64,000 nt of DNA from Aeromonas rivuli (GCF_000820045.1 NZ_CDBJ01000043.1:266709-330708); one strand, 5' to 3'. Shown: positions 51,567-63,274, numbered from the stretch's first letter. Program-made: numbers and translations. The notes: generated by a model from the sequence alone, not told the origin.

Positions 51567-52117
51567 GCCGACACCTCGGCCAGCTCATCTGCATGGCCCT
51601 GAGCCTGCAAGATGAGATCGCACAACTCGCGTACCGCCCCCAGGCCGCCACCCAAACGGGTGACCAGATCGGCCCGGGCCGCAACCAGCGGATGAGCATC
51701 GGCAACTGCGACCCCCAACCCACAGGCCTGCATCACCGGCAGATCTATGGTGTCATCCCCCATATAAGCGGCCTGGTTGGCCTCCAGGCCCAGTTTGGCC
51801 AATAGCGCCTCAAAGTGAGGCCGCTTGGTGTCCGCCCCCTGTACCAGATGCTTGACCCCCAGACTCGCCATCCGGTTGCTGACGATGCGCGAGTTGCGGC
51901 CGGTGATGATGGCAATCTCAATCCCCGCCTTCATCAAGGCCTTCATGCCTGCCCCGTCCCGGGTGCAGAAGGTCTTGAGCTCTTCGCCATCGTTGCCCAT
52001 ATAGATGAGGCCATTGGAGAGTACGCCGTCCACGTCGCACACCAGCAGGCGTATACGGGCAGCCTTCTCATACTGGGCTGCCGTCACTGGGCCATAGGGC
52101 GTTGCAATCTGTTGCAT
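51563..52117 (-). CDS. kdsC: KDO 8-phosphate phosphatase KdsC
   Basis: KdsC removes phosphate from Kdo-8-P in the Kdo pathway for LPS core. The 184-aa HAD-fold enzyme has the DxD nucleophile pair in VCDVDGVLSNG (Asp28, Asp30) and the late motif MGDDTIDLPVMQACGLGVAVADA. The start is ATG 52117, which overlaps the kdsD stop (TGATG); the TTG one codon upstream is less likely. It is part of a three-gene Kdo/LPS run with kdsD and lptC. Confidence 0.95.
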   Translation of the reverse strand: MQQIATPYGPVTAAQYEKAARIRLLVCDVDGVLSNGLIYMGNDGEELKTFCTRDGAGMKALMKAGIEIAIITGRNSRIVSNRMASLGVKHLVQGADTKRPHFEALLAKLGLEANQAAYMGDDTIDLPVMQACGLGVAVADAHPLVAARADLVTRLGGGLGAVRELCDLILQAQGHADELAEVSA

Positions 52118-53112
52118 CAAATCACTCCCGCCTTAAGCAGATCGTGCATGTTGAAGGCACCGAGCGGTCGTTTGTCCGCATCAACTACCAACAAGCCATT
52201 GATTTTTTTCGTTTCCATCAGCTTTACCGCCTCGGCGGCCATCATCTCTGGTCTTACGGTAACACAGTTGGCCGTCATCACCTGCGCGATAGGCGTGCTG
52301 TGAATATCGACCCGCAGATCCAGGATGCGGCGCAGGTCACCATCGGTAAACAGGCCGGCCAACAGGCCGTCGCCATCGACCACGGCCGTCATGCCGAGCC
52401 CCTTGCTGCTGACTTCCAGCAGAGCCTGGCTGATGGTGGCATCTATCCCTACCCGGGGCAACAGATCTCCGGCATGCATCAGATCGCCAACCCGCAGCAA
52501 CAGGCGCTTGCCCAGGGATCCCCCCGGATGGGAGAGCGCGAAGTCATCGGCGGTGAAGCCACGGGCTTCCAGCAGAGCCACCGCCAGAGCATCTCCCATG
52601 ACTAAGGTAGCCGTGGTGCTGGAGGTCGGGGCCAGTCCCAGGGGGCAGGCCTCTTGTTCGACCCTGACACAGAGGTGCACATTCGCCTCTTTGGCCATGG
52701 TCGAGGCTGGATTGCCGGTCATGCAGATGAGCGGTATGCCCCGGCGCTTGAGTACCGGCAGCAGGGCCAGGATCTCGTCGCTCTCCCCGGAGTTGGAGAT
52801 GGCAATGATGAGATCCCCTGCCGAGATCATGCCAAGGTCCCCATGACTGGCTTCGCCAGGATGCAGGAAAAAGGCCGGGGTACCCGTACTGGCCAGGGTA
52901 GCGGCAATCTTGTTGCCGATGTGGCCGGACTTGCCCATGCCAGTGATGACTATCTTGCCCCCGCAGCCCAGCATCAGCTGGCAGGCACGAACAAAGGTCT
53001 CGTCCAGATACTGATGCAAGCCCTCGATGGCTTGTTTCTCTATGTCCAGCACCGCTTTGGCACTGCGACGAAAATCGAACATTTCAGACAGGTTTTCAGG
53101 CTTGATAGACAT
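52117..53112 (-). CDS. kdsD: D-arabinose 5-phosphate isomerase KdsD
   Basis: KdsD interconverts ribulose-5-P and arabinose-5-P, the first step to Kdo. From ATG 53112 (331 aa) it has an N-terminal SIS domain (KIVITGMGKSGHIGNKIAATLASTGTPAFFLHPGEASHGDLGM) and two C-terminal CBS domains (VGDLMHAGDLLPRV; VMTANCVTVRPEMMA). The 47 codons upstream in frame are not family-like. Divergent from mlaF. Confidence 0.95.
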   Translation of the reverse strand: MSIKPENLSEMFDFRRSAKAVLDIEKQAIEGLHQYLDETFVRACQLMLGCGGKIVITGMGKSGHIGNKIAATLASTGTPAFFLHPGEASHGDLGMISAGDLIIAISNSGESDEILALLPVLKRRGIPLICMTGNPASTMAKEANVHLCVRVEQEACPLGLAPTSSTTATLVMGDALAVALLEARGFTADDFALSHPGGSLGKRLLLRVGDLMHAGDLLPRVGIDATISQALLEVSSKGLGMTAVVDGDGLLAGLFTDGDLRRILDLRVDIHSTPIAQVMTANCVTVRPEMMAAEAVKLMETKKINGLLVVDADKRPLGAFNMHDLLKAGVI

Positions 53113-53146
53113 ATGGGGAGAGCTCCGGGCCGAAATTAGCTGCGGG

Positions 53147-53152
53147 ATTATA
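53147..53152 (-). promoter_or_regulatory. -10 box of the kdsD promoter
   Basis: TATAAT on the minus strand about 35 bp before the kdsD ATG; the -35 (TCGCTT) is weak. Confidence 0.4.
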
Positions 53153-53269
53153 AAAAAGTCTGTCCAGATAAGCGAATCTGATGGTTTCTGGTGAGCATGA
53201 TGGGGGGCGAAAGGCCGGAAACTGTCGCCGACAGAGGGGACGGGCCTGCTCAATAGTTGTGCCTTGTTG

Positions 53270-53298
53270 TTGCTTAGACCTAGACTAGCCCATAAAAT
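53270..53298 (+). promoter_or_regulatory. mla operon promoter
   Basis: TTGCTT (53270-53275) and TAAAAT (53293-53298) are 17 bp apart, giving a start near 53305 and a short leader of about 14 nt before mlaF. Confidence 0.45.
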
Positions 53299-53318
53299 TC
53301 GCTCTTCATTTGCACCCG

Positions 53319-54119
53319 ATGGACAATTGTTTGAACAACGATCTGATCACCATCTCCGATCTCAGCTTCAGTCACGGCGATCGCCTGCTCTACGACAACA
53401 TCAGCCTCACCATCCCCCGTGGCAAGGTGACCGCCGTGATGGGGCCAAGCGGGATCGGCAAGACCACGCTGCTGCGGCTGATAGGCGGTCAACTCAAACC
53501 CGATGCTGGCACCATACTGTTTGACGGTGAGGACGTGCCCAGCCTGTCGCGCGGCCGACTCTATACCCTGCGCAAGCGGATGAGCATGCTGTTCCAGAGT
53601 GGTGCCCTCTTCACCGGCATGACGGTGTTCGACAATGTAGCCTTCCCCCTGCGTGAGCACTCCGGCTTGCCCGAGGCGCTGATCCACACCATCGTCATGA
53701 TGAAGCTGGAAGCCGTCGGTCTGCGCGGCGCGGCATCCCTGATGCCCTCCCAGCTCTCGGGGGGCATGGCCAGACGCGCGGCCCTGGCAAGGGCCATCGC
53801 CCTGGATCCGGACCTCATCATGTTCGATGAGCCCTTCGTCGGCCAGGATCCCATCACCATGGGGGTGCTGGTAAAACTTATTCGCGAGCTCAACGATGCC
53901 CTTGGCATTACCTCCGTCATCGTCACCCATGATGTCACCGAGGTGATGGGCATCGCCGATTACGCCTATATCATCGCCAATCGCAAGGTCGTGGCCCAGG
54001 GCACACCCCAGCAGTTGCGGGAGGATCGCAATCCCGAGGTCGAACAGTTCCTGCAAGGGCTGCCCGATGGTCCGGTTCCATTTCATTTCCCGGCTGGCGA
54101 ACTGCTACAGGATCTATGA
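53319..54119 (+). CDS. mlaF: Phospholipid ABC transporter ATPase MlaF
   Basis: MlaF powers the Mla system that keeps lipid asymmetry of the outer membrane. The 266-aa ATPase has Walker A GPSGIGKT (42-49), signature LSGGMARR and Walker [18 protein letters not shown] 53319 was chosen; the codon at 53310 is TTG and neither has a strong ribosome-binding site. First gene of mlaFEDCB-ibaG-murA. Confidence 0.95.
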   Translation: MDNCLNNDLITISDLSFSHGDRLLYDNISLTIPRGKVTAVMGPSGIGKTTLLRLIGGQLKPDAGTILFDGEDVPSLSRGRLYTLRKRMSMLFQSGALFTGMTVFDNVAFPLREHSGLPEALIHTIVMMKLEAVGLRGAASLMPSQLSGGMARRAALARAIALDPDLIMFDEPFVGQDPITMGVLVKLIRELNDALGITSVIVTHDVTEVMGIADYAYIIANRKVVAQGTPQQLREDRNPEVEQFLQGLPDGPVPFHFPAGELLQDL

Positions 54120-54898
54120 TGTTGATAAGTCAAATAACCCAGTTGGGGCGAGCCGGGATCCAGTCTCTGACCGCCATGGGACGGGCGACCATAATGCTGT
54201 TTCACGCCCTGGCCGGTCGCCCGCAACCGCGCAAGCACTTCCCGCTGCTCATCCAGCAGCTCTATGTGGTGGGGGTGCAGTCGGTCGCCATCATCCTGGT
54301 CTCCGGCCTCTTCATCGGCATGGTGCTCTCGCTGCAGGGTTACAACGTACTGAAAGACTTCGGTGCAGAAGGCAGCCTGGGGCCGCTGGTCTCCCTCTCC
54401 CTGCTCCGTGAGCTGGGTCCTGTGGTCACGGCGCTGCTGTTCGCAGGCCGGGCCGGTTCAGCACTCACCGCCGAGATAGGTTTGATGAAGGCGACCGAGC
54501 AGCTCTCCAGCCTCGAGATGATGGCGGTAGATCCCCTGCGCCGCGTGGTCGCCCCCCGTTTCTGGGCTGGCGTCATCAGCATGCCGCTGCTGGCCTTCAT
54601 GTTCAGCCTGATTGGCATCATGGGTGGCAAATTGGTCGGGGTAGACTGGCTCGGTGTCGATGAGGGCGGCTTCTGGTCCGCCATGCAGGCCGCGGTAGAC
54701 TGGCAGGACGACATCATGCAGGGCGCCATCAAGAGCGTGATCTTCGCCCTGGTTGTCACCTGGATTGCGCTCTTTAACGGTTATGATGCCAAACCCACCT
54801 CGGCTGGGATAAGCCAGGCCACGACCCGCACCGTGGTCAACTCCTCCCTGGCCGTGCTCGGCCTGGATTTTATACTCACCGCAATCATGTTTGGATAA
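54116..54898 (+). CDS. mlaE: Phospholipid ABC transporter permease MlaE
   Basis: MlaE is the membrane permease of the Mla complex (260 aa). MlaE-type features include [65 protein letters not shown]. It has about five helices. The start overlaps the mlaF stop (ATGA). Confidence 0.96.
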   Translation: MMLISQITQLGRAGIQSLTAMGRATIMLFHALAGRPQPRKHFPLLIQQLYVVGVQSVAIILVSGLFIGMVLSLQGYNVLKDFGAEGSLGPLVSLSLLRELGPVVTALLFAGRAGSALTAEIGLMKATEQLSSLEMMAVDPLRRVVAPRFWAGVISMPLLAFMFSLIGIMGGKLVGVDWLGVDEGGFWSAMQAAVDWQDDIMQGAIKSVIFALVVTWIALFNGYDAKPTSAGISQATTRTVVNSSLAVLGLDFILTAIMFG

Positions 54899-54905
54899 GG
54901 TAAAG

Positions 54906-55403
54906 ATGAAGTTCAGCAAAGTAGAATTCCTGGTTGGCGCCTTCATGCTGGCCGGCATCGCGGCCATTCTGGCGTTGGCATTGCAAGTCGCCGGTTTGAG
55001 CTTTAAACCTGAGGGAGAAACCTATACCCTGCGCGCCCATTTCGATAATATCGGCGGCCTGAAAGTGCGCTCGCCGATCAAGGTGGGCGGCGTGGTAGTC
55101 GGTCGAGTCAGTGACATCAGCCTGGACAGCAAAACCCAGGTGCCCGTTGTCACCCTGGAGATGCAAAAGAGTGCCGGAGAGTTCTCCGAAACCAGCAGCC
55201 TCTCCATCCTGACCTCTGGCCTGCTCGGCGAGCAATATATCGGCCTGGCACCCGGTTTCTCCGACGAGGAGATGGGGACAGGCATGCTCAAGAATGGTGA
55301 CACCATAGAAGACACCAAGTCCGCCATAGTGCTCGAGGATCTGATTGGCAAGTTCTTGTATAGCCAATCTTCCGACAGCAAAGACGACACCAAGAAGGAG
55401 TAA
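54906..55403 (+). CDS. mlaD: Phospholipid transport MCE protein MlaD
   Basis: MlaD is an MCE-domain protein that forms a hexamer on MlaFE. It has an N-terminal anchor (VEFLVGAFMLAGIAAILALALQ) and one MCE domain (YTLRAHFDNIGGLKVRSPIKVGGVVVGRV) in 165 residues. AAGGTAAAG precedes ATG 54906; a TTG at 54891 in frame is less likely. Confidence 0.94.
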   Translation: MKFSKVEFLVGAFMLAGIAAILALALQVAGLSFKPEGETYTLRAHFDNIGGLKVRSPIKVGGVVVGRVSDISLDSKTQVPVVTLEMQKSAGEFSETSSLSILTSGLLGEQYIGLAPGFSDEEMGTGMLKNGDTIEDTKSAIVLEDLIGKFLYSQSSDSKDDTKKE

Positions 55404-55405
55404 CC

Positions 55406-56038
55406 ATGTTGAAGAAAATGACCCTGCTGATCGGGCTGATGACCAGCATATTGTTCTCCTTGGTGGCCCAGGCCGAGAGCTATCCGAGCGACCCCTATGC
55501 TCTGGTCGATACCGCAGCCAAGCAGACGTTCGCCCGCTTGAAGGCCGATCAGGCACAAATCAAGCAGGATCCGGATCACCTGAGAGTCATCATCCGCGAA
55601 GAGCTGCTGCCCTACATCGACACCCGCTTTGCTGCCTACAAGGTGCTCGGCAACCAGATCAAAGAGACCACCCCGGCCCAGCGTGATGCCTTCGTGCAGG
55701 TGTTCACCGAATACATGGTGAGCTCCTATGCCGATGCCCTTGCCCATTTTGACAAGCAGGTGGTCAAGGTTGAACCGGGCAAGCCCGCGACCGGTAACAT
55801 CACGGCGGTCAGCGTCAGCGTCAAGGAGAGCGGCAAGCCCGATCTCTTCCTCGAATTCAAGCTGCGCAAGAACAACAAGACCGGTGAGTGGAAGGCGTTT
55901 GACATGGTGGCCGAAGGTATCAGCCTGCTCTCCGCCAAGCAGAGCGAGCTCGGTGGCCTGATCCGCCAGAACGGCATAGACGCCGTGATTGCCCAGCTGC
56001 AGGCCCACAACGCCAAGCCGCTGGTACTCAAGTCATGA
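55406..56038 (+). CDS. mlaC: Periplasmic phospholipid carrier MlaC
   Basis: MlaC shuttles phospholipids between MlaA and MlaFEDB. The 210-aa precursor has a signal peptide ([22 protein letters not shown], cleaving before ESYPSDP) and MlaC-family sequence ([21 protein letters not shown]). It lies 2 bp after mlaD, with AAGGAG just before ATG 55406. The stop overlaps the mlaB start. Confidence 0.94.
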   Translation: MLKKMTLLIGLMTSILFSLVAQAESYPSDPYALVDTAAKQTFARLKADQAQIKQDPDHLRVIIREELLPYIDTRFAAYKVLGNQIKETTPAQRDAFVQVFTEYMVSSYADALAHFDKQVVKVEPGKPATGNITAVSVSVKESGKPDLFLEFKLRKNNKTGEWKAFDMVAEGISLLSAKQSELGGLIRQNGIDAVIAQLQAHNAKPLVLKS

Positions 56039-56306
56039 CATTCGGTGCCGACCTGCAATCCGAGCAGGTCATCACTCTGTGGCAGAGCCGCGATCAGTGG
56101 TGGCAGCAAGACAGTCTGGACCTCAGCCAGGTCGAGCGACTCGACTCCGCCGGGCTGGCGCTGCTGGTCAAGTGGGCCAAGGCCGCACTGGCCCGGGGCG
56201 CCCAACCACAGCTGATCAATGCCACCGCCGACATCTATACTCTGGCGACCCTGTACGGGGTCGTCGCTCTTTTCCAACCCATTGCCCAACAAACCGAGGA
56301 CGCATA

Positions 56307-56307
<1 letters not shown>
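56035..56307 (+). CDS. mlaB: Mla STAS-domain protein MlaB
   Basis: MlaB is a cytosolic STAS protein that binds MlaF and stabilises the transporter. It is 90 aa; the STAS core is [20 protein letters not shown], with the Ser-Ala-Gly switch segment. Its start overlaps the mlaC stop (ATGA), and it shares one base with ibaG. Confidence 0.92.
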
Positions 56308-57838
<1,531 letters not shown>

Positions 57839-57854
57839 AACCCATGCTGGCCAA

Positions 57855-57892
57855 TAAAAAAGGCCCCCTCGCCAGGCGAGGGGGCCTTTTTA
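57855..57892. terminator. Bidirectional terminator between murA and pmbA
   Basis: AAAAAAGGCCCCCTCGCC-AGGCGAGGGGGCCTTTTT forms a long GC stem with T runs on both strands, suiting the convergent murA and pmbA. Confidence 0.93.
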
Positions 57893-57914
57893 TATTGTCT
57901 TGGCTGGCAAAGAC

Positions 57915-59258
57915 TCAGTGGCCGGCCAGCTTCATGTTCTCGATCAGCACAGAGCCGGTCTTGAGGCTGGAGCGTTCATCTTCGTCGGTACCGACTGCCA
58001 CTATCTGGCGGTACATGTCATTGAGGTTGCCCGCGATGGTGATCTCCTCGACCGGGTAGGCTATCTCGCCATTCTCGACCCAGAACCCAGCCGCGCCACG
58101 GGAGTAGTCGCCATTGACGATATTGACCCCCTGCCCCATCAGCTCGGTCACCAGCAGACCCGTGCCCATCTCCTTGAGCAAGCTCTGGAAATCCTGACCC
58201 GTGTTTGACACCTGCCAGTTGTGAATGCCACCGGCGTGGCCCGTGGTGGTCAGCCCCAGCTTGCGCGCCGAGTAGGAGGTGAGCAGCCAGCTCATCAGGC
58301 TGCCATCGCGGATGATGTCGCGATCCTGGGTACGCACCCCCTCACCATCGAAGGGCGAACTGGCCAAGCCCCCCAGCAGATGGGGGAACTCCTGGATCCT
58401 GAGCCAGGCAGGCAGGATCTGTTCACCCAGTCGACCTTGCAGGAAGCTCGACTTGCGGTAGAGATTGCCGCCGCTGATGGCCATCACCAGATGCCCCCAC
58501 AGACCGGCTGCGGTATCGGGGTGGAAGAGCACAGGAGCATGGCGGGTCGTTATCTTGCGGGCACCAAGGCGGGCTAGAGTACGCTCTACGGCCTCATCGG
58601 CGATGCGTTGCGGGCTCCAGAGCCCGGCAAGGTCACGGCTGGAGGAGTAACCATAATCACGCTGCATGTCGCCATCCTGCTCCCCGATCAGCATGCAGCT
58701 CAGAGAGTTACGCGAAGCCGCATAGCCCTTCACAAAACCGTGACTGTTGCCATAGACCTTGATGCCGAGGTGGCTGGAGAAACCGGCACCATCGGAGTGC
58801 TTGATCCGGCTGTCTCGATTCAGGGAGAGCCGCTCGCACTCGATAGCCAATGCGATGCCACGCTGGGGATCCAGTTCTATGGGGTGACAGAGCTGCAAGT
58901 CCGGGGCATCCCAGGCGAGCAGCTCGGGATCGGCCAGGCCGGCACAATCATCGGCCGAGGTGTGGCGGGCAATCTCGATGGCCGCTTCGACGGCGGCACG
59001 AATCGCGGACTGGCTCAGATCCGTGGTCGATGAGGATCCCTTGCAACCGTTACGGTAGACGGCGATGCCCAGCGCCCCATCCTTGTTGAATTCGATGCTT
59101 TCCAGCTCGCAGCCGCGGGTATTGACCGACAAACCGGTCTGCTTGCTGATAGAGACCTCCGCCAAGGAGGCGCCCAGCCCTTTGGCAATCTCAAGCGCCT
59201 CGGCCACCACGGCCTCCAGTTGCGCCTGATCCTGGCGGATTTCGTCTTGCTGCGTCAT
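57915..59258 (-). CDS. pmbA: Metalloprotease PmbA (TldE)
   Basis: PmbA (TldE) is the partner of TldD in a zinc-dependent protease that processes microcins and degrades short peptides. The 447-aa protein has the two-domain TldD/PmbA fold (GLSVNTRGCELESIEFNKDGALGIAVY; AGFWVENGEIAYPVEEITIAGNLNDMYRQIVAVG). tldD is not in the window. Divergent from darP. Confidence 0.95.
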   Translation of the reverse strand: MTQQDEIRQDQAQLEAVVAEALEIAKGLGASLAEVSISKQTGLSVNTRGCELESIEFNKDGALGIAVYRNGCKGSSSTTDLSQSAIRAAVEAAIEIARHTSADDCAGLADPELLAWDAPDLQLCHPIELDPQRGIALAIECERLSLNRDSRIKHSDGAGFSSHLGIKVYGNSHGFVKGYAASRNSLSCMLIGEQDGDMQRDYGYSSSRDLAGLWSPQRIADEAVERTLARLGARKITTRHAPVLFHPDTAAGLWGHLVMAISGGNLYRKSSFLQGRLGEQILPAWLRIQEFPHLLGGLASSPFDGEGVRTQDRDIIRDGSLMSWLLTSYSARKLGLTTTGHAGGIHNWQVSNTGQDFQSLLKEMGTGLLVTELMGQGVNIVNGDYSRGAAGFWVENGEIAYPVEEITIAGNLNDMYRQIVAVGTDEDERSSLKTGSVLIENMKLAGH

Positions 59259-59370
59259 AACTCAAGTCTGCGTGAAGAAAGGAAGGGGGCTAAGCATATC
59301 AGACCCCTGCGCCCAGCGGGAGAAACTGGTAACATATCGACCAAACGCGAATGACAGGATATGAAGAATA

Positions 59371-59895
59371 ATGAGCCACTTTAACGATGAGCAAGAGTTG
59401 GATGACTGGGGCCCCAGCAAGAGCCAGTTGAAGCGTGAGGCCGAGATACTGCAGCAGATGGGTGATGATCTCGTCGATCTCAGCCACAGTGAGCTGGAAC
59501 GTATCACACTGGACGAAGAGCTGGCGGAAGCCATCGAGCTGGGTCGTAAACTCAAGCCCAAGAAGGATGAGTCCTACCGCCGTCACCTGCAGTTCATCGG
59601 TAAACTGATGCGCAGTCGCGACATAGCGCCCATCACCGAAGCACTGTCGATCTTCAAGAATCGCCACTCCACCATCAATGCTCGCCTGCACCGCCTGGAG
59701 CAGTGGCGCGAGCGCTTGATTGTCGAAGGGGACGAGGCACTCAATGAACTGATGTCCCAGTTCCATGAACTGGATCGCCAGAAGCTGCGCCAGTTGATCC
59801 GCAACGCCAAGAAAGAGCGCGAGCATAACAAGCCGCCCGCGGCGTTTCGCGAGATCTACCAGTATCTGCGTGGCGAGATAGAAGACCAGTTGTAA
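59371..59895 (+). CDS. darP: Ribosome-associated factor DarP (YjgA, DUF615)
   Basis: DarP (YjgA) is a late 50S assembly factor. The 174-aa helical protein carries the DUF615 signatures EDWDDWGPSKSQLKREAE-like opening, RRHLQFIGKLMR and FHELDRQKLRQLIRNAKKER. ATG 59371 is preceded by a GGATATGAAGAATA stretch. The gene is usually next to pmbA, as here. Confidence 0.94.
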   Translation: MSHFNDEQELDDWGPSKSQLKREAEILQQMGDDLVDLSHSELERITLDEELAEAIELGRKLKPKKDESYRRHLQFIGKLMRSRDIAPITEALSIFKNRHSTINARLHRLEQWRERLIVEGDEALNELMSQFHELDRQKLRQLIRNAKKEREHNKPPAAFREIYQYLRGEIEDQL

Positions 59896-59918
59896 GGGAA
59901 GTGCTGGGCGGATATCGC

Positions 59919-59946
59919 CATAAAAACGGGGCCATCAGGCCCCGTT
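59919..59946. terminator. Terminator between darP and the PBP gene
   Basis: AAAAACGGGGCC-ATCA-GGCCCCGTTTTC has an A run on one side and a T run on the other, so it can serve both convergent genes. Confidence 0.88.
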
Positions 59947-59970
59947 TTCGTATCTGGCATTCTCTTGTTC

Positions 59971-62900
59971 TCAACCCGCAACCGGTGCCAGACACTGGGT
60001 CTGGGTCCCAGGCACCAGATAAGGAGTGAGCAAGGGTGCCATGCCCTTGAGCACCTGCACTGGCAGCGCCGACGTGAAGCGGAACTTGTCTGACTGACTG
60101 CCAGGTACATAGGCGGTCAGGGTTCCGAAGTGATCATCGCCGATGAAAAACACGAAGGTAGCCGTGCGGTTACGAGCCAGGGAGCTGGTGACATTGCCGT
60201 AGCGTCCCACGGTTTCGAGCCTGTTGTCCCCTGTCCCCGTCTTGCCACCCATGGTCAGCACTGTGCCGTCGGCCAGGGTAAAGGCGCCAGAGATGCGCCG
60301 CGCCGTGCCGCCTTCCACCACTTTGGAGAGCGCACCCCGCAGGGCTGTCGCCACCTCGGAGGGTAGCACCCGCTCACCCTGGGTATGGAGTGGCTCAAAT
60401 TCGGTCTCGAACGGCGTGCCCTTGGCAAACGACAGGTGGTCGATGCGTAAGGTCGGTGCCCGGATACCATCGTTCTGAATGATGCCCATCAGCTCCGCCA
60501 GGGCCGCTGGCCGGTCGCCCGAGCTGCCCAGGGCGGTGGCCAGAGAGGGCACCAGGTGATCGAACGGATAGCCCACCTTGGCCCAGCGCTGATGAATGTC
60601 GAGGAAGGCCTCCACCTCCAGCATGGTACGAACCCGGGTATCGCGGGCACTGCGATGGCGGGTCTTGAACAACCAGCTATAGACCTCCTGACGTTCGTCC
60701 CGACTCGCCAGCACCGCATCGGCGAACGTCGCCTTCTCATAGGCCTTGAGATAGGAGACCAGCCACAGTTCGAGAGGGTGTACCCGCGCGATATAGCCCT
60801 GATCCGGTAGTGAATACTTACCTGGACCATAAGAGTCATAGAGCTGGCTGATACGCTTTTCACTCAACTGATTACGCAGCACCTTGGGCAGACGCGCATC
60901 CAGGAAGGCGGTGAAGGTCGGTAAATCCGCATCGGGGTAGAGATAGCGATGCACCGCCGCCAAACGACTCGCACTCGGTTTGAGCCCATCGAGGAAGGTA
61001 TCGATCTGCTCGGTCGGGGTCTTGCCATTGTATTTGCGCCAGAAGCGCAGCAAATAGGTCTGCCCCTCCTTATCGGCAAACCGGGTCAGATACTCGGTGC
61101 GGCGCGGATCCTTGTCATCCTTGAGCAGCTGATTGCGGTTACCTTCCTTGTAGAGGGTATAGCGCACCAGATCACGCATCAGACGCACGAATGGCAGGTT
61201 GAGGGACTCGCGCAGCGCGTCACGGATCGACGGATTGCGATTGTTATCGTACTTGTTGAAGTTGTTGAAGGTGTGCATGCCGCCGCCCGTGAAGAAGCCT
61301 TCATAGGGGCTGGCCGAATATTTGCGATCCAGTGCCACCTCCAGCATGGTGGACAGGCTCTTGTCCTTGGCCGAGGCCAGATAGGAGACTGCCCAGCGGC
61401 TGATGTTGTCCTGGGGGGAGAGATCCAGCTTGCGCAGGTTCTCAGCCGGCATATCCACATAGTTGTCATGCAGTTCGGCGACGATCTGCAGATAAGTCGT
61501 CAGCACCCGCAACTTGGCGGTAGATCCCAGCTCCAGCTTGCTGCCCTCGTTGATGTCGAAGGGTTGATCCGTGTTGTCGGTCTGTACCCGAACCTTGAAG
61601 CCATCCTGGGATTTCTCGAACAGGGTAAAGCTGTAACGCACATCCCCCGTCTTCTCCGGCGAGAGTAACCGCTCACCAAATAAACCGACTTTCTCGGCAA
61701 AGACGGGATCGGCCAACTGATGCAGGTAGCCAGTGATCTCTTTTTGCAGCGGCATATTGAGGCTGGTCTCGGCGGTCAAATCCATGCGATCCAGATCGTA
61801 CAACTGCACCCCTAGCTGGCGGCTCAAACGAGTGCGAGCAACCTGCAACCCCTTGTTGTTATTGACCTTGGTAATAGCAGGTGACTGCAAGAAATCCCGG
61901 TATTTGATCTTGGCCTTAAGGCCAGCCGCCATCAGATCCGGGGTGATCATGCCCTCTTGCACAAAGAGACGCAGATAGCTGTCGGTGAGCGCGGACAGGG
62001 CATCACGCCCCTGAGCGAGGTAGTAGGAGGGACGACGGTGGGCGATCATCAAGGAGACCACCTGGCGCAGTGCCAACCCTTTATCGTCCAGGGAGGCATC
62101 CTGATTGCGCGCAGGATCGAGCAGGCGATTCACCTCGGCCACATCGGCACCAAACCATACCCAGAGACCATCACCCAGTCCATGCACCTCGCCATGACCA
62201 GGGGCTGCCGACAAGGGGACAGAGTTAAGGTAGGCCCAGGCGACCAGTTTGCGCGCTTCCAGGGTTTCAGGCCCCAATCGATAAGCCCTTACGCTGGCTG
62301 AAATCATCTGACGGATCTTCTCAGTCGGCGAGACGGTCAAACCATCGGGTGAGTGCCGGTATTTCTCCACTTGGGTTGCCAGGGTACTGCCACCCGCCGA
62401 CTGCCCTTCCATGTCCAGCGCCTTGCCAAGCTGGGAGACGGCCGCCTTGGTAAAGCGTGGCCAGTCGACAGCGGGATTCGCCAAAGGCTGCTCATTACTC
62501 AGCAGATCGCGGTTCTCGATGAACAGCAAAGACTGCACGACCAGCGGCGGGATCGCGGCAAAATCGGGGTAGTAATAAGTGGGATAGTGGAACGCGTAGA
62601 AAGAGTCGGCCCGGCAGTCATGCAGGGTCAGACCAGCCTGTACCTTCTCGGTGTATGGTACGAAGAAACCACGTTTGGCATAGTCGTAGAGCGCATCGGA
62701 GAAGCGTACCTGCGCGCTTACCTCATAGCCTCGCTGAAGCAAGCGCTCCTGCATCATGGGCAACAAGACATAGCCCAACCGTTTATCAAAGGGGCCGTCA
62801 TCCGGGAAGATAATCTGTTTGCTCGGCCCTGGCTCGACCTGATATGTCAGCTTGGCCGCATAACGGGAAATCTCTTGTGATTGAAGCTTGGAGGTCTTCA

Positions 62901-63069
62901 TCTCGTAAGCGATCAGCAGGCCTGCCGCTATCAGGCAGAGCAAGATAAACAGACAGAATAGCCAACGCCACCAGGAGCGACGCTTGCGCTTTTTGGGACC
63001 GCCCTCTGGCGGGACGGGAAACTCTTGAGGTGCCACTGTATCCAGATCCGTCCGTTGTAATGCGCCCAT
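59971..63069 (-). CDS. Atypical class A penicillin-binding protein (GT51 + transpeptidase)
   Basis: A 1032-aa inner-membrane protein with one anchor (residues 35-56), a GT51 transglycosylase-like domain and a transpeptidase domain. The first GT51 motif reads FIENRD (Glu185) where EDxxFxxH is usual, and the third reads GGSTLATQ. The transpeptidase has S516-T-A-K519 and K943-T-G, with about 420 residues between them, more than in PBP1A/1B/1C. It is probably a glycan polymerase or cross-linking enzyme with a divergent glycosyltransferase. Similar large forms occur in Pseudomonas and Shewanella as I recall. Not assignable to PBP1A, 1B or 1C. Confidence 0.85.
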   Translation of the reverse strand: MGALQRTDLDTVAPQEFPVPPEGGPKKRKRRSWWRWLFCLFILLCLIAAGLLIAYEMKTSKLQSQEISRYAAKLTYQVEPGPSKQIIFPDDGPFDKRLGYVLLPMMQERLLQRGYEVSAQVRFSDALYDYAKRGFFVPYTEKVQAGLTLHDCRADSFYAFHYPTYYYPDFAAIPPLVVQSLLFIENRDLLSNEQPLANPAVDWPRFTKAAVSQLGKALDMEGQSAGGSTLATQVEKYRHSPDGLTVSPTEKIRQMISASVRAYRLGPETLEARKLVAWAYLNSVPLSAAPGHGEVHGLGDGLWVWFGADVAEVNRLLDPARNQDASLDDKGLALRQVVSLMIAHRRPSYYLAQGRDALSALTDSYLRLFVQEGMITPDLMAAGLKAKIKYRDFLQSPAITKVNNNKGLQVARTRLSRQLGVQLYDLDRMDLTAETSLNMPLQKEITGYLHQLADPVFAEKVGLFGERLLSPEKTGDVRYSFTLFEKSQDGFKVRVQTDNTDQPFDINEGSKLELGSTAKLRVLTTYLQIVAELHDNYVDMPAENLRKLDLSPQDNISRWAVSYLASAKDKSLSTMLEVALDRKYSASPYEGFFTGGGMHTFNNFNKYDNNRNPSIRDALRESLNLPFVRLMRDLVRYTLYKEGNRNQLLKDDKDPRRTEYLTRFADKEGQTYLLRFWRKYNGKTPTEQIDTFLDGLKPSASRLAAVHRYLYPDADLPTFTAFLDARLPKVLRNQLSEKRISQLYDSYGPGKYSLPDQGYIARVHPLELWLVSYLKAYEKATFADAVLASRDERQEVYSWLFKTRHRSARDTRVRTMLEVEAFLDIHQRWAKVGYPFDHLVPSLATALGSSGDRPAALAELMGIIQNDGIRAPTLRIDHLSFAKGTPFETEFEPLHTQGERVLPSEVATALRGALSKVVEGGTARRISGAFTLADGTVLTMGGKTGTGDNRLETVGRYGNVTSSLARNRTATFVFFIGDDHFGTLTAYVPGSQSDKFRFTSALPVQVLKGMAPLLTPYLVPGTQTQCLAPVAG

Positions 63070-63227
63070 ATTTGCCCACCATGGTTACGCAATTTATTGT
63101 GTTTCACTCAAGCTTAGTCTTTTCAAGTCAATGGCTTGAAAACTATTCACCGCTTCGTGCCGATGGTAACAGGCCGACCTCCAAAATGGGAGTCGATTGT
63201 CTCGTTCTAACCCGCTGTACTCATGCA

Positions 63228-63253
63228 AAAACACCGGCGATGTGCCGGTGTTC
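63228..63253 (-). terminator. Terminator of tmaR
   Basis: On the minus strand AACACCGGC-ACATC-GCCGGTGTTTTTGC follows the tmaR stop by about 22 bp: a 9-bp stem with a T run. Confidence 0.88.
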
Positions 63254-63274
63254 AATATCTCTATCCTGGATGGA

